The notes under the pieces were generated by a model. That model saw only the letters and a list, made by a program, of their open reading frames with translations. It made no database searches and had not been told where the DNA came from. Made by a program: the position numbers and the translations under genes. Positions 1 to 5,324 of a stretch of 5,324 bases of DNA are shown piece after piece (the first letter of the stretch is position 1; the number at the start of each line of letters is the position of its first letter). This DNA is from an uncultured Clostridia bacterium. Lineage in GTDB: Bacteria > Bacillota > Clostridia > Christensenellales > Borkfalkiaceae. Location: NCBI GenBank assembly GCA_947587775.1, contig CANPYD010000074.1:1-5324 (forward strand), given 5' to 3'.

Positions 1-5
1 CCTGA

Positions 6-47
6 CGCGCCAAGGACGGCGCGCCACCCGCCCCCTTCAAAGGGGGC
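6..47. repeat. Two-hairpin dispersed repeat, copy 1
   Basis: Positions 6-26 match 3253-3273 at 20 of 21 bases. The first hairpin has 6-bp arms CGCGCC (6-11) and GGCGCG (18-23); the one base that differs between copies (16) is in its loop. A second hairpin follows, with a C-rich arm at 30-36 and a G-rich arm at 41-47. The other copy has a different but equally self-complementary C/G hairpin at the matching place. It lies just beyond the lipoprotein gene's 3' end and looks like a small non-coding intergenic repeat. Whether it acts as DNA or RNA is unknown. Confidence 0.6.
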
Positions 48-69
48 AGGTACCCACCTCAAAACCGCA

Positions 70-115
70 CCACACGACAAAGGGAGAGGAAAAATCCTCT
101 CCCTTTGTCGTGTGG
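70..115 (-). terminator. Perfect 21-bp hairpin after the lipoprotein gene (putative terminator)
   Basis: Arms 70-90 and 95-115 are perfect reverse complements over 21 bp around a 4-base A/T loop (91-94). The hairpin begins 32 bases after the lipoprotein TAA stop on the minus strand. Downstream in that direction there are only four consecutive T (61-64), and they are separated from the stem by five bases, so it is not a textbook intrinsic terminator. It may end transcription, or it may protect the mRNA 3' end after processing. A weak 5-bp hairpin (124-128 with 132-136) lies between the stop and this structure. Confidence 0.65.
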
Positions 116-147
116 ATAATTTCGGCGTAAAACGCCTGTCTGTGAGC

Positions 148-3009
148 TTAATTCTCGTCCCTCTTGGGAAGCGCCACGGCAAACATGGAGATCCCCGCAG
201 GACGAACGTCATTTTTTTGATTATCCTTATCGACAGTATTCTGTCCTTTTTGCAGCGGTTTACCGAAGGTTTCGGGAAACTTCTTCGTTCCGTCCGGCCT
301 GAAATTTGCCTTAACTTTTGCCGTATTTGTCCTGCCGAGTGAGACCGGTCCATTGACGCCGGGCCTCCGTTCCGGATCTTCGACATAGCGAACATTGAAA
401 TTATTGCATTCAGTATCATATGCCGTATTAGAGACTACGACCGCTTTATTGGAAGCATCCAAACCTTCCGCATAACCGACGATATAACTATTATTGGCGA
501 TTCCGTACAGTGTGACGTGTTCCACTTCACACTTGATAACGGAGCTCGCAATCGCAGTGCCGAGAATGCCGCCGATATTCGTCCCATTCCAGAAATAGCC
601 ATCTTCGGCCATGTCCTCCGTATGTACCCACAAGAGATTGCGATTCGTGGCGCCTTTCACAACACATTCCTTGATCGCCGCTTCTTGCGAAACCGCATCA
701 ACAGAACTTGCCGAAATCGCGGGACCCGCCTTATAGGCATAGCCTGCAATGCCGCCGATGTGACGGTTGGCATCGATGAGCACGTCCGTGGACGTAACTT
801 TTGTGATCCTCGCACTCTCGCCTGTGATGAAACCCGCAACTCCGCCGACAAATGCGTCGCCCCAGATTTTTGCATTTTCGATCTTCAAGTCATTGACGGT
901 ACCGCCGTTGAGGCAAGCAAAGATTCCAACAAAGTGCGTGCCATCTATCTTGAAATTATGAATGATGTTGCCCTTTCCGTCAAAACTTCCCTTGAAGCCG
1001 CCTTCTATCGTCTGCGTAGCGTCGAAAGTATAGCCGATATCGTCGAGCTTAACAAGTTTCGCCGCATTTGTCGGCATGCCGATCGGAATAAGCTCCCCGC
1101 CCTTGAAGTCGAGATCGCCGTCAAGTTGCACCTTCCAGCCCGCTGTATCTATTCCGCTGTTAACAAGGGTAGCAAAAGCATTCCAGTCGCTTATAGACTT
1201 GATATGTACAATATCGTCTTCCCCCTGCGTGAAACTATCCTTCGTAACGACTTTTTCCTTATAGCCGCAAACCGAGCACTCCTTCCAATATTCATAGGTG
1301 GGTTCCGAAATGGAAGTTTCCCCGTCCCACTTGACGGTCGCATAGGTAAAGAAAGCATGTCCGTTGACGTCCTTGTTGCCGGCTTCCGTGTGGGGACAGA
1401 CGACGGCGTGCCAGTGACTGTCTTTATCGAACCGCCACACCTCGGTGTCGTAGCGGTGCTGTACGGACGATCCGAGCTCACTTGCGGATGTAACAAAGTA
1501 GACCCACTCCTTGCATACGTTGCACTGTTTCAGTTGGATCGTTCCCTGTTCGCAGTCGTTTTGGACGAGTGTTATGGTCTCTCCGTAGCCATTGCCGTGA
1601 GCGCACGCCATGGGAAGGAAGTAAGCGGTGCCGTCCTCGTAGATGATCCAATATCCCATCAGATACTCGTCGCTCTCTTTCATTGTGGGACGCCACCAAC
1701 CGTCGGGCGTGTTTTCGGGCGTAGCACGCACAGGCGTGCCCTCCGTGATGTCATGCTCTGTCAAATAGCTCTTTTGCTTTTCGTCGAAGAAGTTAAGTTC
1801 TGCGCGGACAGCGACCATATTTGGCGTGTAGACTTTCTTCCCGTCCTTATCTTGTTCGGTATAGAGCCCCGTCGTCTCGTCGTACTGTTCCACATAAATC
1901 GTGCCATGACCGGAATAGCGATCGGTGGAGTACATCGTCAGTTTATTCATCCCCTCATATTCGGCGACATTGTCTTTTCCCATCATGGACTCATGAACCC
2001 ATTCGACGCCGCCGAGGTCGTAGTCATCGTGCGTGAGCCCCGTACTGTTCCCGAACAGGTTGATGATCTTTTCCGCATTGCGGGAATATTTCTCTTTCCC
2101 CCACTGCAAAGAGCGGTATTCGACGTTGAGCACCTTGCCACCGACGCTCACATTGCCGAGATCGGTCCAGACGGGAACTTCTTGATTCTTTCCGTCGTAC
2201 CGCCAAAGTTTGCCCGCCTCGGTGTCAAAATAGAGCCCCCAAAGCTGTTTATCCATCGGGGTCTCGAGCAATTCGTTCATCTTTGGATTATCATACGGCG
2301 CGCCTTCGCCTGTCCACCACTCTTTTACGTTGACTCCTTGCTCGATGTCCTTGTCGCTCGCCCACGAGCCCCCTTCGCTGTAATCGTCGTACCAGCCCTG
2401 CATTGAGCCGTCCTTGCCCTTCAAAGAGCCGAGATCGTCCCATTTTCCTTCGGCGTTTTTCTGCCAAACCTCAAAGTTCTCGGTATCGAGATAGAAGTCG
2501 CCCTTTACCGCGTCTTTGACGGTTGTATCATTTTCGCCGTATGTATTGGGGTCGGCATTTTTGCCCGAGAACCATACGACGCCGTCGCGGCCGTTTTCAC
2601 CCTTGAGAATGAGGACGGGGCTTCCCCAACCGCCTTCGGTCTTGTGATACAGCTTGCCCGAATCGGTATCGAGATAGAAGTCATTGACTTCGCCGATCTC
2701 GTCCGTCGGGGCGGTGTCGCCGGTAAACCAGTTGCCTGCCTCACCGTCCGCTGCGGCACGCCATGTTTTGCCTTCCTTGACGTAGCTTGCGAGCGTTTCG
2801 GTATTGAGGTAATAATCCCCTTCCTTGCCGAGACCCTCTGCGGGTTCCGCGTCGCCGTAGTACCACGTCGCTTCGTTTGCGTTTTCGTTGACATTGGCGC
2901 TTTCATCACCGCCGCACGCACTCAGAATGCCGAGTGACAACGCAAGCACAAGTGTGCAGACGAGCACACAGAGCAGCGCGGTGAAAGAACGCTTTTTTGT
3001 GTTGTTCAT
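148..3009 (-). CDS. Large modular surface lipoprotein with tandem YLDT modules, CxH/CxxC region and GLUG-type beta-helix
   Basis: Complete 953-residue protein, predicted to be exported and lipid-anchored. The N-terminus has a basic stretch (K5-K6-R7), a hydrophobic core at about 10-29, and a lipobox LSAC with Cys32 as the expected lipidated residue. An acidic/Asn-rich tether follows. Residues 48-281 hold four diverged modules of the form W(Y/F)-x-G ... G-D-F-Y-L-D-T ... W, with short Gly-X-X linkers at 135-143 and 196-202. Residues 290-465 are Tyr/Asp/Glu-rich and not recognised. Residues 469-581 carry two CxH plus CxxC sets. Residues 600-850 look like a right-handed beta-helix of the GLUG kind: PIG at 642-644, FKGSFDGKG at 672-680, and VGG/IGG-aG turns near 721, 751 and 812. 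The tail to 953 has no sortase motif or membrane segment. The ATG is supported by a well-placed AAGGAG. An adhesin or matrix/glycan-contact role is inferred; no catalytic motif was seen. Confidence 0.9.
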   Translation of the reverse strand: MNNTKKRSFTALLCVLVCTLVLALSLGILSACGGDESANVNENANEATWYYGDAEPAEGLGKEGDYYLNTETLASYVKEGKTWRAAADGEAGNWFTGDTAPTDEIGEVNDFYLDTDSGKLYHKTEGGWGSPVLILKGENGRDGVVWFSGKNADPNTYGENDTTVKDAVKGDFYLDTENFEVWQKNAEGKWDDLGSLKGKDGSMQGWYDDYSEGGSWASDKDIEQGVNVKEWWTGEGAPYDNPKMNELLETPMDKQLWGLYFDTEAGKLWRYDGKNQEVPVWTDLGNVSVGGKVLNVEYRSLQWGKEKYSRNAEKIINLFGNSTGLTHDDYDLGGVEWVHESMMGKDNVAEYEGMNKLTMYSTDRYSGHGTIYVEQYDETTGLYTEQDKDGKKVYTPNMVAVRAELNFFDEKQKSYLTEHDITEGTPVRATPENTPDGWWRPTMKESDEYLMGYWIIYEDGTAYFLPMACAHGNGYGETITLVQNDCEQGTIQLKQCNVCKEWVYFVTSASELGSSVQHRYDTEVWRFDKDSHWHAVVCPHTEAGNKDVNGHAFFTYATVKWDGETSISEPTYEYWKECSVCGYKEKVVTKDSFTQGEDDIVHIKSISDWNAFATLVNSGIDTAGWKVQLDGDLDFKGGELIPIGMPTNAAKLVKLDDIGYTFDATQTIEGGFKGSFDGKGNIIHNFKIDGTHFVGIFACLNGGTVNDLKIENAKIWGDAFVGGVAGFITGESARITKVTSTDVLIDANRHIGGIAGYAYKAGPAISASSVDAVSQEAAIKECVVKGATNRNLLWVHTEDMAEDGYFWNGTNIGGILGTAIASSVIKCEVEHVTLYGIANNSYIVGYAEGLDASNKAVVVSNTAYDTECNNFNVRYVEDPERRPGVNGPVSLGRTNTAKVKANFRPDGTKKFPETFGKPLQKGQNTVDKDNQKNDVRPAGISMFAVALPKRDEN
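2167..2868 (-). repeat. Four tandem YLDT protein modules within the lipoprotein
   Basis: Encodes four degenerate repeats at residues 48-83, 93-128, 145-190 and 231-281. Each opens with Trp/aromatic plus Gly (WYYG, WFTG, WFSG, WWTG), has a central GDYYLNT, NDFYLDT, GDFYLDT or WGLYFDT, then an aromatic-basic strand (SYVKEG, LYHKTEG, VWQKNAEG, LWRYDG) ending in Trp. The third and fourth units contain insertions. Gly-X-X bits (KGENGRDG, KGKDG) follow units 2 and 3. Similar modules are common next to collagen-like stretches in surface and phage-tail-like proteins of gut bacteria (recalled from the family, not searched). They probably form a stalk or ligand-binding array. Confidence 0.7.
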
Positions 3010-3016
3010 ACCATTA

Positions 3017-3022
3017 CTCCTT
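3017..3022 (-). promoter_or_regulatory. Ribosome binding site of the lipoprotein gene
   Basis: The minus strand reads AAGGAG, seven bases upstream of the ATG at 3009. This near-perfect Shine-Dalgarno fixes the start codon, which is immediately followed by the basic N-region of the signal peptide. Confidence 0.9.
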
Positions 3023-3028
3023 ATAGAA

Positions 3029-3087
3029 TTTGCATGATCCGCAGTCCCACACTTTTCACACGGAAATGACGAAACTTTTACATGATC
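3029..3087 (-). repeat. Direct repeat GATCATGYAAA in the lipoprotein 5' leader
   Basis: On the minus strand GATCATGTAAA (3087-3077) and GATCATGCAAA (3039-3029) match at 10 of 11 bases, 48 bases apart. Both lie between the predicted transcription start and the RBS. They could be a regulator or RNA-binding site, but two short copies in an AT-rich leader may be chance. Confidence 0.3.
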
Positions 3088-3099
3088 TATGCTTTTCTT

Positions 3100-3131
3100 A
3101 TTATACCCCCCCCCCTGTATAAATTTGTCAA
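3100..3131 (-). promoter_or_regulatory. Sigma70-type promoter of the lipoprotein gene, with poly-G spacer
   Basis: The minus strand has a perfect -35 TTGACA (3131-3126) and a perfect -10 TATAAT (3105-3100). The spacer (3106-3125) is 20 bp, longer than the usual 16-18 bp for vegetative sigma factor. Ten of those bases are an unbroken G run next to the -10. Upstream, 3132-3165 is almost pure A/T with A- and T-runs and could serve as an UP element. Transcription would start near 3092, giving a leader of about 80 bases. The spacing suggests weak activity at this tract length and stronger activity if the run shortens by two to four bases. Confidence 0.8.
3106..3115. repeat. Homopolymer tract C10/G10 inside promoter spacer
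   Basis: Ten consecutive C on the plus strand, directly adjacent to the -10 hexamer of the lipoprotein promoter. Mononucleotide G/C runs of this length are typical slippage-prone sites. The window also has two C7 runs in the intergenic repeats (3354-3360, 3383-3389), so C runs are not unique to this site, but this is the longest and the only one inside a promoter. Confidence 0.9.
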
Positions 3132-3165
3132 GAAATTTTTTATAAAAAACAAAATTTTTTTTGGA
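3132..3165 (-). promoter_or_regulatory. AT-rich tract upstream of the -35 (possible UP element)
   Basis: Almost wholly A/T with phased A and T runs, ending directly at the -35 TTGACA. The position and composition fit an UP element contacted by the RNA polymerase alpha C-terminal domain. This is inferred from composition only. Confidence 0.4.
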
Positions 3166-3196
3166 ATTCGTAAGAAAAGGGTGTTAAGGGGAATTA

Positions 3197-3225
3197 CGTC
3201 ACCCTGAGCGTAGTCGAAGGGTCAC
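3197..3225. repeat. REP-like hairpin repeat, forward copy
   Basis: Contains the core CTGAGC...GTCGAAG. Flanking arms ACCCT (3201-3205) and AGGGT (3218-3222) can pair into a small stem. An inverted relative lies at 3319-3342. Intergenic repeats with this CTGAGC/GTCGAAG core recur in many bacterial genomes (general recollection, not searched). Confidence 0.6.
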
Positions 3226-3252
3226 CGCACTATAATAAGGTGATGCTAACTT

Positions 3253-3292
3253 CGCGCCAAGGGCGGCGCGCCAGCTCCCCTACAAGGGGAGC
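3253..3292. repeat. Two-hairpin dispersed repeat, copy 2
   Basis: Same family as 6-47. The first hairpin uses CGCGCC (3253-3258) and GGCGCG (3265-3270). The second has an 8-bp stem, GCTCCCCT (3274-3281) with AGGGGAGC (3285-3292), around a 3-base loop. It lies in the clpC-lipoprotein intergenic region, in the same orientation as copy 1. Confidence 0.6.
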
Positions 3293-3318
3293 CAAGAGTT
3301 CGGACTCCGTTCTTCGGG

Positions 3319-3342
3319 ATGCTTCGACAAGCTCAGCATGAC
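3319..3342. repeat. REP-like hairpin repeat, inverted copy
   Basis: The reverse complement shares GTCA, CTGAGC and GTCGAAG with the copy at 3197-3225. Its stem arms are ATGCT and AGCAT instead of ACCCT and AGGGT, so both sides changed together and pairing is kept. The two copies face each other across about 95 bases. Confidence 0.6.
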
Positions 3343-3353
3343 GCCGCACTACT

Positions 3354-3397
3354 CCCCCCCACCACCGCCTGCGGCGGAGCCTCCCCCCCAAAGGGGG
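3354..3397. repeat. C-rich low-complexity block with hairpins
   Basis: A C7 run (3354-3360), then a short GC hairpin CCGCC (3365-3369) with GGCGG (3373-3377), then C7 (3383-3389) able to pair with G5 (3393-3397). No reading frame or promoter is apparent. It probably belongs to the same layer of intergenic hairpin repeats as its neighbours. Confidence 0.45.
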
Positions 3398-3434
3398 TAG
3401 GCCTTAGAGCGGTTGTCTCAAGGGGGTAGGCCTT
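3391..3434. repeat. 15-bp exact direct repeat
   Basis: AAGGGGGTAGGCCTT occurs at 3391-3405 and again at 3420-3434, identical over 15 bases with a period of 29. The first copy is the G-rich arm of the adjacent C/G hairpin block. It may be the scar of a local duplication. It lies just beyond the clpC terminator. Confidence 0.7.
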
Positions 3435-3449
3435 GGGAGTCGTTGCGTC

Positions 3450-3480
3450 AAAAAAACAGCGGGGAGAGCCTCGCTGTTTT
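3450..3480 (-). terminator. Intrinsic terminator of clpC
   Basis: On the minus strand the arm CAGCG (3476-3472) pairs with CGCTG (3461-3457). After one A-C mismatch two more G-C pairs close a CTCT tetraloop (3468-3465). Seven T follow (3456-3450), and the four A before the stem can pair with the first T. It begins 21 bases after the clpC stop codon. This is a well-formed rho-independent terminator that separates clpC from the lipoprotein gene. Confidence 0.85.
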
Positions 3481-3501
3481 CGTGGCGCCATGGGCGCGGT
3501 T

Positions 3502-5324
3502 TTAATTATAGAAGAAGATCTTTCCGTCCTTCTCGTCCGCGATGACGGTGCCGGGGCGGAGACGGTCCATGAGGATCTCTTCGGAGAGGCTGTCCTCCAC
3601 GAGCCGCTGGACGGCCCGCTTCAAGGGACGCGCCCCGTACTCCTCCGAATACCCCTGTTCCACCAAGAGATCCTTCGCCGCCGCCGTCACGCTGAGGCGG
3701 ATCTTCTTTGCTTCGAGCCGTTTTTGGAGTCCCTCCAAAATCTTGTCGCAGATGAGGGCGGCATTCTCCTTGGTGAGCTTATGGAAGATGATCACGTCGT
3801 CGAGCCGATTCAAAAACTCGGGGCGGAACTGCTTTTTGAGCGCGGCGTCGATGTTCTCCCGCATGGCGTTATACTCGCTCTGCGCGTCCGAACTCCCAAA
3901 CCCGAGGGTCGGCTCCTTGACGGCGTGAGCCCCCACGTTGGACGTCAGGATGATGACGGTATTTTTGAAATTGACCGTCCTGCCCTTGCTGTCGGTGAGC
4001 CGTCCGTCGTCGAGGATCTGCAGGAGAAGGTTGAAAATGTCGGGGTGCGCCTTCTCCACCTCATCGAAAAGGACAACGGAATAGGGCTTCTTCCTGATTT
4101 TTTCGGTGAGATAGCCGTCGCTGTCGTCATACCCCACATACCCGGGCGGCGCGCCGATGAGCTTTGTCACCGCCCCCTTTTCCATATATTCGGACATGTC
4201 GAGGCGAACCATGAGCTTTTCGTCCCCGAACATGCTCTCCGCAAGCGCCTTGCAAAGGTCGGTTTTCCCGACCCCCGTGGGTCCCACAAAAATGAAGGAG
4301 CCGATGGGGCGGTTGGGATCTTTGAGTCCCGCCCGTGCCCGCCGTATCGCCTTTGCGACGGCGCTGACGGCCTCGTCCTGCCCCACGATCCGTCGGTGCA
4401 GTTCCTCTTCGAGGCGTAAAAGCCGCTCGCTCTCTTCCTCGGTGATCTTGACGACGGGAACGCCCGTCCAGCTGCTGACGATCGCGGCGATATCCTCCTG
4501 CCCGATGCTGACGCGGGTCGTGTTGCGCTTTAACTGCCAGTCGCGCTTCATGGCGTCGATCTTTTCGGTGAGGGCGGCGATCTCGGCGGTGAGACGCTCT
4601 TCCGCGTCCCCCCATTTGCGCGCCTTTTCCCTGTCCACATTGAGACGGACGAGCTTTTCCTCCGCCTCGCGCAGTTCCGCGGGACCGTGGAAGGCATTGA
4701 GCCGTGCGCGGGAAGCCGCTTCGTCGATGAGGTCGATCGCCTTATCGGGCAGAAATCTGTCCGTGATGTAGCGGTCGGAAAGTTTTGCCGCCGCCTCGAT
4801 CGCCTCGTCGGTGATCGCAACGTTATGGTGCGCCTCATATTTGTCGCGGAGTCCCCGCAGAATGACGACCGTATCCTCGACGGAGGGCTGTTCCACGGTG
4901 ACGGGGGTGAAGCGGCGCTCCAATGCGGCGTCCTTTTCGATATATTTGCGGTATTCTTCGAGCGTCGTCGCCCCGATCGTCTGCAACTCGCCGCGGGCGA
5001 GCATGGGCTTTAAGATATTCGAAGCGTCGACGTTGTTGTCGGCAGATCCTCCCGCGCCGACGATCATATGGATCTCGTCGATGAAGAGGATGATATTTTT
5101 GTCGCTCTGGATCGCATCCACAACCATCTTTAACCGCTCTTCGAAGTCGCCGCGGTATTTCGTCCCCGCGAGCAGTCCCGTAAGATTGAGCGAAAAGACG
5201 ATTTTTCCGCTGAGGAGCTCGGGCACCTCGCCCGAGACGATCGCCTGCGCCAGCCCCTCGACGACGGCGCTCTTGCCCACGCCGGGCTCGCCGATGAGGA
5301 CGGGATTGTTCTTGGTGCGGCGGG
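3502..5324 (-). CDS. clpC: ClpC-type AAA+ unfoldase, 5'-truncated by the window edge
   Basis: The last 606 codons are visible and the frame is open to the edge, so the N-domain is missing. Numbering from the first visible residue, D1 has Walker A GEPGVGKS (11-18), pore loop KYRG (55-58), Walker B with FIDE (80-83) and sensor/Arg-finger segments GATT and ERRF near 117-137. A coiled M-domain of about 60 residues (209-269) is ClpC-sized, far shorter than in ClpB. D2 has GPTGVGKT (347-354), pore loop GYVG (394-397), Walker B VVLFDEVEKAH (416-426), sensor 1 TSN (460-462), a ClpP-docking tripeptide LGF (473-475), FLNR (503-506) and sensor 2 GARPLKR (563-569). The LGF supports a partner of ClpP that unfolds cytosolic substrates. 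ClpE is not excluded without the N-terminus. Oddities are a degenerate M-domain UVR-like segment and an extra residue after GYVG. A terminator follows, so it ends its transcription unit. Confidence 0.92.
   Translation of the reverse strand, partial: RRTKNNPVLIGEPGVGKSAVVEGLAQAIVSGEVPELLSGKIVFSLNLTGLLAGTKYRGDFEERLKMVVDAIQSDKNIILFIDEIHMIVGAGGSADNNVDASNILKPMLARGELQTIGATTLEEYRKYIEKDAALERRFTPVTVEQPSVEDTVVILRGLRDKYEAHHNVAITDEAIEAAAKLSDRYITDRFLPDKAIDLIDEAASRARLNAFHGPAELREAEEKLVRLNVDREKARKWGDAEERLTAEIAALTEKIDAMKRDWQLKRNTTRVSIGQEDIAAIVSSWTGVPVVKITEEESERLLRLEEELHRRIVGQDEAVSAVAKAIRRARAGLKDPNRPIGSFIFVGPTGVGKTDLCKALAESMFGDEKLMVRLDMSEYMEKGAVTKLIGAPPGYVGYDDSDGYLTEKIRKKPYSVVLFDEVEKAHPDIFNLLLQILDDGRLTDSKGRTVNFKNTVIILTSNVGAHAVKEPTLGFGSSDAQSEYNAMRENIDAALKKQFRPEFLNRLDDVIIFHKLTKENAALICDKILEGLQKRLEAKKIRLSVTAAAKDLLVEQGYSEEYGARPLKRAVQRLVEDSLSEEILMDRLRPGTVIADEKDGKIFFYN

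Noticed and set aside
148..210. C-terminal cell-wall sorting signal on the lipoprotein
   Set aside because: The tail has no LPXTG-like motif followed by a hydrophobic segment and basic end; anchoring is explained by the N-terminal lipobox.
517..2406. 629-codon plus-strand open frame opposite the lipoprotein gene
   Set aside because: It is in exact mirror register with the minus-strand codons and stays open only because the lipoprotein gene avoids TTA, CTA and TCA codons across this stretch. It has no recognisable domain, and the opposite strand has a lipobox, RBS, promoter and known modules.
3231..3236. Plus-strand TATAAT
   Set aside because: No -35-like hexamer at a suitable distance, and no credible plus-strand gene downstream.
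3232..3260. Second minus-strand promoter: TTGGCG (3260-3255), 17-bp spacer, TATTAT (3237-3232)
   Set aside because: The spacing is good, but the -35 has weak similarity and lies inside a dispersed repeat. The consensus boxes at 3100-3131 explain the gene better. It could be a minor upstream promoter.
3197..3434. CRISPR array or insertion sequence remnant
   Set aside because: The repeats are of different families, in mixed orientation and unevenly spaced, with no uniform spacers, no transposase fragment and no target-site duplication.
3433..4419. 328-codon plus-strand open frame opposite clpC
   Set aside because: Also in mirror register with the clpC codons; its start runs through the clpC terminator and it lies opposite highly conserved AAA+ motifs.
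3502..5324. ClpB (disaggregase) identity for the AAA+ gene
   Set aside because: The M-domain is only about 60 residues and D2 carries an LGF ClpP-docking tripeptide, both against ClpB.

Overview
The window holds two protein-coding genes, both on the minus strand, with about 490 bases of repeat-rich intergenic DNA between them. The right part (3502-5324) is the 3' three-quarters of a clpC-type gene, a Hsp100/Clp AAA+ unfoldase that works with the ClpP protease; its start lies beyond the right edge. The left part (148-3009) is a complete 953-residue lipoprotein that is predicted to be exported and anchored on the cell surface.

The host is most likely a low-to-mid GC Gram-positive bacterium of the Clostridia/Christensenellales type, probably from a gut or similar anaerobic community. 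This is an inference from the short-M-domain ClpC, the strong AAGGAG ribosome binding site, and the lipoprotein style: a lipobox, tandem YLDT modules with short Gly-X-X linkers, CxxC knuckles, and a GLUG-type beta-helix. Nothing in the window fixes the taxonomy.

Layout from left to right: a two-hairpin dispersed repeat (6-47); a perfect 21-bp hairpin (70-115) just after the lipoprotein stop; the lipoprotein gene (148-3009); its RBS, 5' leader and promoter (3017-3131); a patchwork of dispersed and inverted repeats with no credible gene (about 3197-3434); the clpC terminator (3450-3480); and clpC (3502 to the edge). The terminator and the separate promoter indicate that the two genes are transcribed independently. 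No functional link between them is visible.

The most notable observation is the lipoprotein promoter. A consensus TTGACA and a consensus TATAAT are separated by 20 bp, half of it an uninterrupted run of ten G (ten C on the plus strand). This is the classic layout of a promoter switched by slipped-strand changes in homopolymer length, and it sits in front of a large surface protein. The intergenic hairpin repeats are the second point of interest, because copies differ by paired changes that keep their stems intact.
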